The notes beneath the pieces are model-generated. The model was not told where the DNA came from and searched no databases. It worked only from the letters and a program-made list of their open reading frames with translations. This document shows, piece by piece, positions 40,040 through 48,778 of a stretch of DNA of 64,000 bases. How positions within the stretch are numbered: the first letter of the stretch is position 1; each line of letters begins with the position of its first letter. The position numbers and the translations under genes were made by a program. Source of the stretch: an uncultured Eggerthella sp. (GTDB lineage: Bacteria > Actinomycetota > Coriobacteriia > Coriobacteriales > Eggerthellaceae); the NCBI GenBank assembly GCA_937998355.1, contig CALLDI010000012.1, forward strand, positions 1 through 64,000, in the 5' to 3' direction.

Positions 40040-40885
40040 GTGGGTACGTTCACGATCGCCCGTGCGGAATATGCAGGCGCTTGCTACGGCGTTCAGCGTG
40101 CGCTCGATCTTACGCTCGAGACGGCCAACGACAACAAAGCAGCCTGCACGCTCGGTCCGCTCATCCATAATCCTCAGGTGGTGGCCGATCTTGAAGCGCG
40201 TGGCATTCGCGTTGCGGGCAGCGTGGATGATTGCACGGAAGAAGCGGTGGTCATCCGCTCGCACGGCGTCGTTCCCCAGGTCATCGCCACGCTCGAAGCA
40301 CGTGGTCGCGAGGTCATCGATGCGACGTGTCCGCATGTGCTGCGCGCTCAACGGGCTGCAGCCAAGCTCGCGCGCGAGGGCTATCATGTGCTCGTCGTGG
40401 GCGAGGCGGGTCATCCGGAAGTTGAAGGCATCCTCGCGCATGCGCGCCAAGAAGGGGAGCGCTGCACCATCGTCGGATCGGTGGAGGATATCCCGGCCGA
40501 TCTCGCTGAGCCGGTCGGCATCGTCGTGCAGACCACTCAGTCTCATCAGAAGCTCGCCGAGATCGTCGACGCGCTCTCTGCTCGCGGGATCGAACCCTTG
40601 GTGAAGGATACGATCTGCTTCGCGACCATCCAGCGCCAAGATGCGGCGCGTGATCTGGCAAGCAAGGTGGATGTGATGTTGGTCATCGGTGGCAGGAATT
40701 CCTCGAACACCACCCGTTTGTACGAAATGTGCCAGCAGTGCTGCAATGCGGTTTATCATATAGAGAACGCTGAAGAGATCGATCCTGCGTGGTTCGCGTC
40801 GGTGTCTTCGGTCGGCATCAGCGCGGGAGCATCCACTCCCGAAGATCAGATACAAGCTGTCGTTTCCTATCTGGAGACGCTGTAA
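40040..40885 (+). CDS. ispH: 4-hydroxy-3-methylbut-2-enyl diphosphate reductase
   Basis: A 281-residue [4Fe-4S] enzyme, the last step of the MEP isoprenoid pathway. The three cluster cysteines are in GACYGVQRAL (near 14), VIDATCPHVLRAQRAA (near 97) and VKDTICFATIQRQDA (near 191). The histidines SHGVVP and GEAGHPEVEG and the segment VIGGRNSSNTTRLYEMC are also in place. The GTG start is preceded by AAGGAG, two bases after plsC. LytB-type signature throughout. Confidence 0.95.
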   Translation: MGTFTIARAEYAGACYGVQRALDLTLETANDNKAACTLGPLIHNPQVVADLEARGIRVAGSVDDCTEEAVVIRSHGVVPQVIATLEARGREVIDATCPHVLRAQRAAAKLAREGYHVLVVGEAGHPEVEGILAHARQEGERCTIVGSVEDIPADLAEPVGIVVQTTQSHQKLAEIVDALSARGIEPLVKDTICFATIQRQDAARDLASKVDVMLVIGGRNSSNTTRLYEMCQQCCNAVYHIENAEEIDPAWFASVSSVGISAGASTPEDQIQAVVSYLETL

Positions 40886-40901
40886 GAGTAAGGATCCTCA
40901 C

Positions 40902-42215
40902 ATGGCCTTGCCCGTCGTTGCAATAGTGGGTCGCCCGAATGTCGGGAAATCGACCCTGGTCAACCGCATTGCGGAGAATAACGAAGCCATCGTGCACGAG
41001 ATGCGCGGCGTCACGCGCGATCGTTCGTATCATGAAGCCGATTGGAATGGGCGCGATTTCACGCTCATCGACACGGGCGGCATCGAGATGAACAAGGACG
41101 ACAGTTTCCAGGAGTCCATTCGCGCCCAGGCGCTCGTCGCAGCCGATCAGGCTGATGTCATCCTCTTCTTGGTCGACAGTCAGACGGGCATCAACGCCGA
41201 TGATCAAGCGGTCGCGAACATCCTGCGTCGTTCGAACAAGCCGGTGCTGTTGGTGGTGAACAAGCTCGATAACCCGGGCGATACGAACGCGATGTGGGAA
41301 TTCATGCAGCTGGGTCTAGGTGATCCTTGGCCGGTCTCCGCGCTGCACGGAACGGGCACGGGTGACTTGCTCGACGAGGTCGTGACGCTGTTCCCCGAGC
41401 CGACCGAAACCGAAGAGGACGAGATCGACACCATCAACGTGGCCATCATCGGTCGTCCGAACGCGGGTAAGTCTTCGCTCACCAACAAGATGACGAACAA
41501 CGATCGCTCGATCGTCTCCGACGTGGCGGGTACGACGCGCGATGCGATCGACACCACCATCGAACACGAAGGCCAGCATTACACCATCATCGACACGGCG
41601 GGTCTTCGCCGCAAGAGCGTCATCGACCAGGACGTGGAATACTATGGCTACGTGCGTGCGCTGCGCGCGATCGATCGCGCAGAAGTGGTACTGCTCGTCA
41701 TCGATGGCACCATCGGCCTCACCGACCAGGACCAACGCGTCGCTGGCATGGCGGCCGAGCGTGGGTGCGCCATGGTCATCATCCTGAACAAGTGGGATCT
41801 GGTGGAGGGCCCTGAAGCGAAGGCGGAGATCCGCGAGCGCATCAAAGACCGCCTCATGTTCGTCGGATATGCCCCGGTCATCGCCATTTCCGCGCTCTCG
41901 GGCAAGAACGTCCATCGCATCTGGAGCGCAGTCGATACGGCATATCGTAACTACTGTTCCACCATCTCGACATCGAAGCTCAACAACTGGCTCCAAGAGA
42001 TCCGCGATTTTGGTCACACCATCTCGAAGGGCAAGAAACTGCTCAAGATCAAGTACGTCACGCAGACAGGAACCTGCCCACCGCAGTTCACGTTCTTCTG
42101 CAATCATCCTGATATAATCGAACCCTCTTACGAGCGCTACCTGGAGAAGCGTCTGCGCTCGACCTTCGATCTGGAAGGCACGCCCGTTCGTCTTCGTTTC
42201 AAACGAAAGGACTAG
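40902..42215 (+). CDS. der: Ribosome-associated GTPase Der (EngA)
   Basis: A 437-residue double GTPase for 50S ribosome assembly. First G domain: GRPNVGKSTLVNRI near residue 8, DTGGIEM, NKLD near 119. Second: GRPNAGKSSLTNKM near 182, DTAGLRRKS and NKWD near 300. A KH-like C-terminal domain follows from about 355. TAAGGA precedes the ATG. plsY follows after three bases. Confidence 0.96.
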   Translation: MALPVVAIVGRPNVGKSTLVNRIAENNEAIVHEMRGVTRDRSYHEADWNGRDFTLIDTGGIEMNKDDSFQESIRAQALVAADQADVILFLVDSQTGINADDQAVANILRRSNKPVLLVVNKLDNPGDTNAMWEFMQLGLGDPWPVSALHGTGTGDLLDEVVTLFPEPTETEEDEIDTINVAIIGRPNAGKSSLTNKMTNNDRSIVSDVAGTTRDAIDTTIEHEGQHYTIIDTAGLRRKSVIDQDVEYYGYVRALRAIDRAEVVLLVIDGTIGLTDQDQRVAGMAAERGCAMVIILNKWDLVEGPEAKAEIRERIKDRLMFVGYAPVIAISALSGKNVHRIWSAVDTAYRNYCSTISTSKLNNWLQEIRDFGHTISKGKKLLKIKYVTQTGTCPPQFTFFCNHPDIIEPSYERYLEKRLRSTFDLEGTPVRLRFKRKD

Positions 42216-42218
42216 TCG

Positions 42219-42872
42219 ATGAATCTGGCTCTACTGGCGATCCTCATCTTCGTCATCGCTTTCTTGCTCGGATCGATCCCGTTCGGGGTCATCATCTCGC
42301 GCTTGTTCTTCAAGAAGGACATTCGCAACGAAGGCTCGGGCAACATCGGCACTACCAACGCCATGCGCTCGCTCGGTAAGGTAGGCGGCGCTTCGGTCTT
42401 CCTGCTCGATTTCGGCAAAGGCCTACTCTCGGGCTTCTTGGGCACCGTCTTCGCGGCGATGGCTGAGCCAACGCACGGCATCGCTGCAGGTCAATTCCTC
42501 CTTTCGCTTTCATTCCTGGGGTGCGTGGTCGGTCATATCTATTCGCCGTGGCTCAAGTTCCATGGTGGCAAGGGCATCGCGGTCGCCATCGGTGCGCTCT
42601 TCTTCGTGCTGGGCGTTTGGCCGTCCATCCTCGAGCTCGCGCTCTTCGCGGTGCTCGTTCTGGCGACGCGCTACGTTTCAGTCGGTTCCATCGCGGCAGC
42701 AGCGCTCTGTCCGTTCCTCTCGCTCTACCTATTCTGGGGGAACATCCCCGCCATCGCGGCCATGACCATCGCGGCGCTGCTCGTCATCTTCGCGCATCGT
42801 CAGAACATCGCGCGCTTGCTCGCGCATAACGAGAACCGCATCGGCGCGAAGAAGGAGAAGCAGGCATCATGA
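42219..42872 (+). CDS. plsY: Acyl-phosphate:glycerol-3-phosphate acyltransferase PlsY
   Basis: A 217-residue multi-pass membrane enzyme that transfers an acyl group from acyl phosphate to glycerol 3-phosphate. Motifs: GSIPFGVIISRLFFKKDIRNEGSGNIGTTNAMRSLGK across 20-56, HIYSPWLKFHGGKGIAVAIG near 106-125. It makes the lysophosphatidate that the PlsC-like enzyme upstream would use. AAAGGA precedes the ATG, and its stop overlaps gpsA as ATGA, pairing enzyme and substrate supply. Confidence 0.95.
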   Translation: MNLALLAILIFVIAFLLGSIPFGVIISRLFFKKDIRNEGSGNIGTTNAMRSLGKVGGASVFLLDFGKGLLSGFLGTVFAAMAEPTHGIAAGQFLLSLSFLGCVVGHIYSPWLKFHGGKGIAVAIGALFFVLGVWPSILELALFAVLVLATRYVSVGSIAAAALCPFLSLYLFWGNIPAIAAMTIAALLVIFAHRQNIARLLAHNENRIGAKKEKQAS

Positions 42873-43897
42873 AGGTCGCAGTGATCGGCGCTGGTTCCTG
42901 GGGAACCGCACTTGCCAATACGCTCGCTCTCGGCGGCAACGAAGTGTGCATGTGGGCGCGCAAGCCCGAAGTTGCCGCTTCCATCACCAACGAGCATCGT
43001 AACCCGCGCTATCTGTCCGATGTCGGGCTCGAAGCTTCCATCGTCGCTACCACCAGCCTCGAAGAGGCTCTTCAGGGTGCGGGGGCAGTGGTGCTGGTCA
43101 CGCCTTCAAGCACGCTGCGCGATTTCGCGGAGCGCATGAAGGACCTCGTCGACCCGTGCACGCCCATCATCGTGTGCTCGAAGGGCGTCGAGGGGACGAC
43201 GATGTATCTGCCCGTCGAAGTGCTGGAAGAGGTACTGGGCAACCGCGATCGCTTGGCGGTGCTCTCGGGTCCGAACCATGCTGAAGAAGTGGTCCTGCAG
43301 ACCCCCTCGGGCACGGTCATCGCGGCGCCATCGGAACAGACCGCCATCTTCTTCCGTGGTCTCTTCTCTGCACCGAACTTCCGCTGCTACACTTCAGCGG
43401 ATTACATCGGCGTCGAATTGTGCGCCGCGTTCAAGAACGTCATCGCCATCGCGGTGGGCATCTCGTACGGCATGGGCATGGGTGATAATACCGCCGCGAT
43501 GCTCATGACGCGCGGCATGGCGGAGATGAGCCGTCTAGTGTACGCGCGCGGGGGAGATCCGCTCACGGTGATGGGCCTCGCCGGTGCGGGCGACCTCATC
43601 GCCACGTGCACGTCGAAGCATTCGCGCAACCGCGCGTTCGGAGAATACGTCGCGCAAGGCAAGACGCTCGAGCAGTACGAGCGCGAAACGCACATGGTGG
43701 TGGAGGGCGCCATCGCTTGCAAGACCATCGAGCCGCTCGCGCGTTCGTATGGCGTCGAGCTTCCCATCACGAAAGCGGTGCGCAGCGTCGTGTGGGATAA
43801 GGCTTCCATCGAAGAGATGGTCATGCAGCTCTTCGACCGCCCGCTCACCACGGAATTCTGGGGACTCGAGCACGAAGGGCCGATCTATGGCGAGTGA
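42869..43897 (+). CDS. gpsA: Glycerol-3-phosphate dehydrogenase [NAD(P)+]
   Basis: A 342-residue cytoplasmic enzyme that reduces dihydroxyacetone phosphate to glycerol 3-phosphate for phospholipids. Nucleotide motif IGAGSWGTALANTLALGGNEV near 6-26, VCSKGVEG near 106, the catalytic Lys region CAAFKNVIAIAVGISYGMGMGDN near 188-210 and GLAGAGDLIATCTSKHSRNRAFGEYVAQG near 233-261. It overlaps plsY upstream and ogt downstream. Confidence 0.95.
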   Translation: MKVAVIGAGSWGTALANTLALGGNEVCMWARKPEVAASITNEHRNPRYLSDVGLEASIVATTSLEEALQGAGAVVLVTPSSTLRDFAERMKDLVDPCTPIIVCSKGVEGTTMYLPVEVLEEVLGNRDRLAVLSGPNHAEEVVLQTPSGTVIAAPSEQTAIFFRGLFSAPNFRCYTSADYIGVELCAAFKNVIAIAVGISYGMGMGDNTAAMLMTRGMAEMSRLVYARGGDPLTVMGLAGAGDLIATCTSKHSRNRAFGEYVAQGKTLEQYERETHMVVEGAIACKTIEPLARSYGVELPITKAVRSVVWDKASIEEMVMQLFDRPLTTEFWGLEHEGPIYGE

Positions 43898-44357
43898 GCG
43901 TACCTACTTCGTCTATCCGACTCCGATGGGCAGGATCACGCTCGCGAGCGACGGTTCGTCCTTGACGCAGCTCGCTTTCGGAGCGGTGGAACTAGCTGGT
44001 ACCAACACGCCCACAGCGCTCACGAACGAAGCGGCCAATCAGGTGCAGGAATACCTGGCAGGAAAGCGCACGGAATTCGACCTTCCGCTCGACCCGCAGG
44101 GTACGGCCTTCCAACAGCATGTCTGGGATGCGCTCCAGCGCATCCCGTATGGTGAAACGCGAAGCTACCAACAGGTCGCGCAGATGCTGGGCAAGCCCAA
44201 GGCTATGCGCGCGGTGGGTGGCGCGAACAACAAGAACCCGCTTCCGATCATCATCCCGTGTCATCGTGTCATCGGCGCGAACGGGGACTTGGTCGGCTAT
44301 GTTGCGGGGCTCAAGATCAAGAAGTTCCTGCTCGACCTCGAGCAGGCTCATCGATAG
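43887..44357 (+). CDS. ogt: Methylated-DNA-protein-cysteine S-methyltransferase
   Basis: A 156-residue suicide repair protein that removes O6-alkyl groups from guanine. The acceptor cysteine is in IIPCHRVIGANGDLVGYVAGL near residue 121, with the helix-turn-helix RIPYGETRSYQQVAQMLGKPKAMRAVGGAN before it. The N-terminal domain is short. The ATG at 43887 lies within the last codons of gpsA; a longer in-frame extension runs antisense-like through gpsA and is rejected. Confidence 0.92.
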   Translation: MASERTYFVYPTPMGRITLASDGSSLTQLAFGAVELAGTNTPTALTNEAANQVQEYLAGKRTEFDLPLDPQGTAFQQHVWDALQRIPYGETRSYQQVAQMLGKPKAMRAVGGANNKNPLPIIIPCHRVIGANGDLVGYVAGLKIKKFLLDLEQAHR

Positions 44358-44385
44358 GACGCGATTTCGGAGGGGTAGGCTCAAG

Positions 44386-45084
44386 ATGTTCGGTGAAGTA
44401 AAGATCGCACCTTCTATTCTGTCCGCGAACTTCATGGATATGGAGCACGATATTCGCATGCTCGAAGCAGCGGGTGCCGATGTGATCCACGTCGATGTGA
44501 TGGATGGGCATTTCGTTCCGAATCTCACCATCGGCGTGCCGTTCATCAAGCAGTTGCGGGCCATCACGGAGTTGCCCATCGACGTGCATCTGATGATCTC
44601 CAATCCGCTCGAGCAGATCGATTGGTATCTCGATGCGAAGCCCGATTACGTGTCGGTCCATATCGAGGCGGTGCCCGATGAAGATGAGCTCCATGGATTG
44701 CTGCATCATATTCGCGAGCGTGGCGCTCATCCGGTGCTCACGCTGAAGCCCGACATGCCCATCGAGTCGCTCGACCCATTCATCGAGGACGTGGACATGG
44801 TGCTGATCATGAGCGTCTTCCCGGGCTTTTCGGGGCAATCGTACATTGACGGTAGCGAAGAGCGCGTCGCGCACGTGGCCAAGCTCGCTGAGACGCGCAA
44901 TCCCGATCTGCTGATCGAGGTGGATGGCGGTATCAGCGCTTCGCGCACGGCAGGGCTCGTTTGCGCGAAGGGTGCTGACGTGCTGGTGGCGGGCTCAGGC
45001 GTTTTCGCGGCTGACGATCCTGCGCGTGCGGTGGACGAGATCCGCGCTGCGGGTACGGACGCACAGCCTGCGAAGGAGCGCTAA
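44386..45084 (+). CDS. rpe: Ribulose-phosphate 3-epimerase
   Basis: A 232-residue TIM-barrel enzyme interconverting ribulose 5-phosphate and xylulose 5-phosphate. Signatures: IAPSILSANFMDMEHDIRMLEAAGADVIHVDVMDGHFVPNLTIG over residues 7-50, DVHLMISNP near 65, MSVFPGFSGQSYI near 142-154 and EVDGGISASRTAGLVCAKGADVLVAGSGVF near 177-206. In motif 1 the catalytic Asp and His are kept. The phosphate-gripping FPGFSGQ is FxPGFxGQ with Ser instead of the common Gly. GGAGGGG precedes the ATG. Confidence 0.94.
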   Translation: MFGEVKIAPSILSANFMDMEHDIRMLEAAGADVIHVDVMDGHFVPNLTIGVPFIKQLRAITELPIDVHLMISNPLEQIDWYLDAKPDYVSVHIEAVPDEDELHGLLHHIRERGAHPVLTLKPDMPIESLDPFIEDVDMVLIMSVFPGFSGQSYIDGSEERVAHVAKLAETRNPDLLIEVDGGISASRTAGLVCAKGADVLVAGSGVFAADDPARAVDEIRAAGTDAQPAKER

Positions 45085-45090
45085 GGTTCC

Positions 45091-46302
45091 ATGAGCGCCC
45101 CAATGATCTATCTCGATTGGGCGGCTACCGCGCCGCTCTCCGAAGCGGCCTACGATGCCATGCTGCCGTTCTTCGCTCCTGGTCTTGCCGGTCTGGAGCA
45201 GGGTAACGGCAACGCGAATTCCTTGCATCATACGGGCCGCGATGCCTTCAGGGTGCTCGAAGCGGCGCGTCGCGATATCGCTCGTGCCATCGGTGCGCGC
45301 CCCGACGAGATCATCTTCACCTCGGGTGCGACCGAGGCCGATAATGCTGCGTTGGTCGGTATCGTAGAGGGTCTTCTGAAGAAGCGCGGTCAAAGCTTCG
45401 CGACGATCAAGGCCGAAGAGGCACCCAGCATCGTGGTCTCAGCCATCGAGCATGACGCGGTCTTGCAAGCGGCAGCGGCGCTCGAACGCTGCGGCATTAC
45501 GGTCAGCACCATCCAGCCGAATCGAGCAGGCTTCATCACGGTCGAGACACTGCGTGACGCGCTCGATCGCGCGCATGATCCACTGCTCGTGTCCATCATG
45601 GCGCTGAACAACGAAACGGGCGCGATCATGGATGTCGCTGCGCTCGCTGAAGCGGCGCACGCATCCGGTGCGCTCTTCCATACCGACGCGACGCAGGCGC
45701 TCGGCAAGTTGTCGATCTCGGTCAAGAAGTGGGATGTCGACGCGCTCTCGCTCTCTTCCCATAAGATCGGCGGCCCCAAGGGTGTGGGTGCGCTCTATCT
45801 CAAGGCGCGCACGCCGTATGTTGCGCAGCTGGTCGGGGGAGGTCAGGAGGCGAATCGACGCAGCGGTACGCAGAATATCGCGGGCGTGGTGGGATTCGCC
45901 GCTGCCGTGCGCGAGGTGGTCTCGCAGCAGGACGAACGGACGCGTCACATGGAGGGTTTGCGCGACCGGCTGTTCGCAGGCTTGTGCGCGCTCGACGGCG
46001 TAACTCCGGTGGTCGATCCGCATGATGGCGCGTACGGCCCTCACATCGTCAGTATCATGTGCGAGGGCTTCGAGAGCGAAACGCTCATATTGCAGCTCGA
46101 CAAGCGCGGCATCTGCGTTTCGGGTGGTTCGGCATGCGCGTCGCATTCGCTCGACCCGTCGCATGTGCTCACCGCGATGGGGATCGGTCGCGATCAGGCG
46201 CTAGGGATGCTTCGGCTTTCGCTCGGACCCACCACCACCGAAGAAGAGATCGATCGTTGCATCGAGATGGTTCGAGAGGTTTTGGAGACGACATGGAACT
46301 AG
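45091..46302 (+). CDS. Cysteine desulfurase
   Basis: A 403-residue PLP enzyme of the NifS/IscS family that takes sulfur from cysteine for iron-sulfur clusters and tRNA thiolation. Substrate entry YLDWAATAPLSEAAYDAM near 7-24, the PLP lysine in LSSHKIGGPKGVGALYLK near 226, RSGTQNIAGVVGFA near 252 and the active-site Cys in CVSGGSACASHSLDPSHVL near 346. No iscU or thiI gene lies next to it, so its sulfur acceptor is not clear. Its end overlaps the PHP phosphatase start by ten bases. Confidence 0.92.
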   Translation: MSAPMIYLDWAATAPLSEAAYDAMLPFFAPGLAGLEQGNGNANSLHHTGRDAFRVLEAARRDIARAIGARPDEIIFTSGATEADNAALVGIVEGLLKKRGQSFATIKAEEAPSIVVSAIEHDAVLQAAAALERCGITVSTIQPNRAGFITVETLRDALDRAHDPLLVSIMALNNETGAIMDVAALAEAAHASGALFHTDATQALGKLSISVKKWDVDALSLSSHKIGGPKGVGALYLKARTPYVAQLVGGGQEANRRSGTQNIAGVVGFAAAVREVVSQQDERTRHMEGLRDRLFAGLCALDGVTPVVDPHDGAYGPHIVSIMCEGFESETLILQLDKRGICVSGGSACASHSLDPSHVLTAMGIGRDQALGMLRLSLGPTTTEEEIDRCIEMVREVLETTWN

Positions 46303-47108
46303 TCAATACGCATACGCATACGGGTTTGACCGGACACGGCGATGGCACGATAGAGGAAGTGGTGGCAGCAGCGGATGCGGCTGGCATCTCGGTGCTCGCA
46401 TTGACCGAGCATTTCCCGCTCTCGAAGGCCATCGATCCGACGAATTTCGTCTCGATGTCATGGGAGGCGCTCGATCCGTATTGCGAGAAGATCATCGAAC
46501 TGCGCGATGCTTATCCGCACATGGATGTCCTGGTCGGGTGCGAGCTCGATTGGCTCGGTGCTGATGAGGATCGCGATCTGGATGCCATCGATTGGAGTCG
46601 TTTCGACATCATCCTCGGGTCGGTGCACTATCTCGATCTGTGGCCCTTCGACGACCCTGAACAGGTCGGACATTGGGAAGAGGTCGGCAACGATGCGATC
46701 TGGGAACTGTACTTCGAGCGGTTTTGCCAGGCGTGCGTCGACAAGATGCCCTATACGGTCATGTCGCATCCCGATCTGGTGAAGAAGTTCGCTAAGTATC
46801 CTTCGCGCGCGTTCGACCGCAAGCGCGCCTATGCGCGTGCGGCAGAGGCAGCGCAGGCGGGTGGTCGCATGATCGAGGTCAACACCTCCGGCGCATATTA
46901 TGCCTGCGAAGATATGTTCCCTCATATCGATTTGTTAACAGAATTTCGAAAAGCAGGCGTGCCCGCTACACTAGGAACAGATGCCCACGAGCCGCGTTTC
47001 GTCGATCGCGGCATCGAAGCTGGCCTCAAACTCTTACACGAAGCGGGATATCGTGAACTCACGGCAATACTACCGGGTGGTGAGCGCAGAGCGATCCCGC
47101 TCACGTAG
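46293..47108 (+). CDS. PHP-domain phosphatase (histidinol-phosphatase type)
   Basis: A 271-residue PHP-domain metal hydrolase. Metal ligands are seen in NTHTHTGLTGHGDG near 5-18, LTEHFP near 37, CELDWL near 84, GSVHYLDLW near 110, SHPDLVK near 162 and GTDAHEPRF near 229. This pattern is that of HisK histidinol-phosphatases, yet no other his gene is nearby, so another phosphoester could be the substrate. GGAGACGAC precedes the ATG at 46293, which lies within the desulfurase 3' end. Confidence 0.85.
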   Translation: MELVNTHTHTGLTGHGDGTIEEVVAAADAAGISVLALTEHFPLSKAIDPTNFVSMSWEALDPYCEKIIELRDAYPHMDVLVGCELDWLGADEDRDLDAIDWSRFDIILGSVHYLDLWPFDDPEQVGHWEEVGNDAIWELYFERFCQACVDKMPYTVMSHPDLVKKFAKYPSRAFDRKRAYARAAEAAQAGGRMIEVNTSGAYYACEDMFPHIDLLTEFRKAGVPATLGTDAHEPRFVDRGIEAGLKLLHEAGYRELTAILPGGERRAIPLT

Positions 47109-47125
47109 CCTGAAAGAAGGTAGTC

Positions 47126-48004
47126 ATGTCAGATACTGCTATCAATGCATTGTTCAAAGTGCCCACCGGTCCGCTCGCTCCTGTGAAGACGGGTATGACG
47201 GTGGGCAAGCTCGAGCAGCAGCTCTTGCACGTCTTTCCACGAGAGGACGCATGTCCTTGGGATCGCACGGGTCTTCTGGTCGGCGCTCCTGGCCAGGAGG
47301 TGACGGGCGTCGTGGTGGCGCTCGATCCCACCATCGCCACGCTCGAGCAGGCGCATGAACTGGGTGCGAACGTCGTCTTGACGCACCATCCTGTGTTCAT
47401 CGAGCCGGTCTCGTGCTTCATGCCCGAATCCGTTCAGGGTTGCAAGCCCGGCGCGGTCATCAATTACGCGCTCACGCACGGCATCAACTGCATGAACTTC
47501 CACACCGCCTGCGACGTTTCTCCTGAAGCGCTCGCCATCCTGCCTGCGATGCTGCGTTTGAATCCGCAATACGTGCTCGATCCGCTGGCGGGCAATGCCG
47601 AAAAGGGTTTCGGCATGGTTTGTTCGTGCGGTGGAGAAGCCACCTCGCTCAAGCATCTTGCCGCGCGTTGCGTTTCCGTGTTCGGTGCGGTGCCGCGCGT
47701 ATGGGGCAACCCTGACACGTTGCTCGAAACGGTGGTGACCTGCGGCGGTTCTGCGACCGACATGGTCGATCTCTGCTTGGAGAGCAATATCGACTGCCTC
47801 GTATGCGGTGAAGTGAAGTACCATACGGCGCTCGAAGCGCGTGAATCGGGTCTTACCATCATCGAGCTCGGACACGATGTATCGGAATTGCCGCTCTGTG
47901 CGCTGCTCGCTACGAAAACGCTCGCAGCAGGCCTGCCTGATTCATGCGTCATGGTGGTCGATCAGTCGAAGAATTGGTATACCCCCGAAAGCATCCGCCA
48001 GTAA
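47126..48004 (+). CDS. NIF3-like dinuclear metal-centre protein
   Basis: A 292-residue protein of the Nif3/YbgI/YqfO family, which forms hexameric rings with two metals per subunit and has GTP cyclohydrolase I-like assignments in annotation but no settled function. The metal-binding elements are WDRTGLLVG near 48, VLTHHPVFIEP near 84 and the C-terminal region CGEVKYHTALEARESGLTIIELGHDVSE near 230-258. The middle insertion domain is short. It is followed by a zinc-ribbon gene, the same pair seen in many Actinobacteria. Confidence 0.88.
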   Translation: MSDTAINALFKVPTGPLAPVKTGMTVGKLEQQLLHVFPREDACPWDRTGLLVGAPGQEVTGVVVALDPTIATLEQAHELGANVVLTHHPVFIEPVSCFMPESVQGCKPGAVINYALTHGINCMNFHTACDVSPEALAILPAMLRLNPQYVLDPLAGNAEKGFGMVCSCGGEATSLKHLAARCVSVFGAVPRVWGNPDTLLETVVTCGGSATDMVDLCLESNIDCLVCGEVKYHTALEARESGLTIIELGHDVSELPLCALLATKTLAAGLPDSCVMVVDQSKNWYTPESIRQ

Positions 48005-48036
48005 CGAGTCGAATCCACCCGATCAGAGAGGATCGC

Positions 48037-48759
48037 ATGCAAGCAACAGAACAGGAACTCGAAGTTCTCGAAGCGCTCCAACGCGTCGATACCGAGGTCA
48101 TTCGCAATACGAAGAAGCTCGAAGAGCTACCCCAACGCCAAGCTATCTTGCAGACGCGACAGAAGCTGGCGGAAGTGGTCAAGAAGAAGACCCAGGTTCA
48201 AGACATGGTCGACGAAGCGGAAGATGAACTTGCTTCCTTGATGGCCGAAGACGAGCGGCTCGCGCAGAAGCAGGCCGAGACCCAAGAAGCGCTCGATCGC
48301 GTGAAAGGCGATTATCGCAGCGTGGAGTCGTACAGCAAGGATCTGCATGGGGTCGCCAAGCGCCGCGAGAAGCTGGCTGGCGATATGGAGCGCGTCGATG
48401 CGCAGATCAATCGCATCAAGCCGCTCATGGACCAGATCATGGCGGGGTGCGCAGAGCTCGAAGCGCGTGAACAAGCTGCCATCGCGTCCTTTCAAGAGGA
48501 GGGTGGTGCGCTCCAGCGTGCGCTCGCTCAAGCTGATGCCGATCATAAGAAGTATCAAGCCGCTCTGAGCCCCGAGCTCTATCGCGCGTATGAGCGTGCA
48601 TGCAACGAATGTGGTGGCATCGGCATCGCAGAATTGGTGGATAGTTCTTGCAGCGCGTGTCGCAGCGCGTTCGATTCGCCCAAATTGGCTAAAATAAAGC
48701 AGGACGAGCCCGTATCGCGGTGCCCGTCTTGCAGAAGACTCCTCCTCGTCAAGGCTTAG
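48037..48759 (+). CDS. Coiled-coil protein with C-terminal C4 zinc ribbon
   Basis: A 240-residue protein. Residues 1-180 are a long heptad-rich coiled coil (many Glu, Lys, Gln, Leu); the C-terminus carries a zinc ribbon with CNECGG and CSAC, and then CPSC near the end. It fits the CT398/HP0958-type family (PF02591), whose members act as adaptors or chaperones; in flagellated bacteria FlgZ/HP0958 is one. No flagellar genes are here. GAGAGGA precedes the ATG at 48037, and the frame upstream of it is a shadow of the NIF3 gene. Confidence 0.87.
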   Translation: MQATEQELEVLEALQRVDTEVIRNTKKLEELPQRQAILQTRQKLAEVVKKKTQVQDMVDEAEDELASLMAEDERLAQKQAETQEALDRVKGDYRSVESYSKDLHGVAKRREKLAGDMERVDAQINRIKPLMDQIMAGCAELEAREQAAIASFQEEGGALQRALAQADADHKKYQAALSPELYRAYERACNECGGIGIAELVDSSCSACRSAFDSPKLAKIKQDEPVSRCPSCRRLLLVKA

Positions 48760-48778
48760 AGCAAAGGAACCGCCCTTC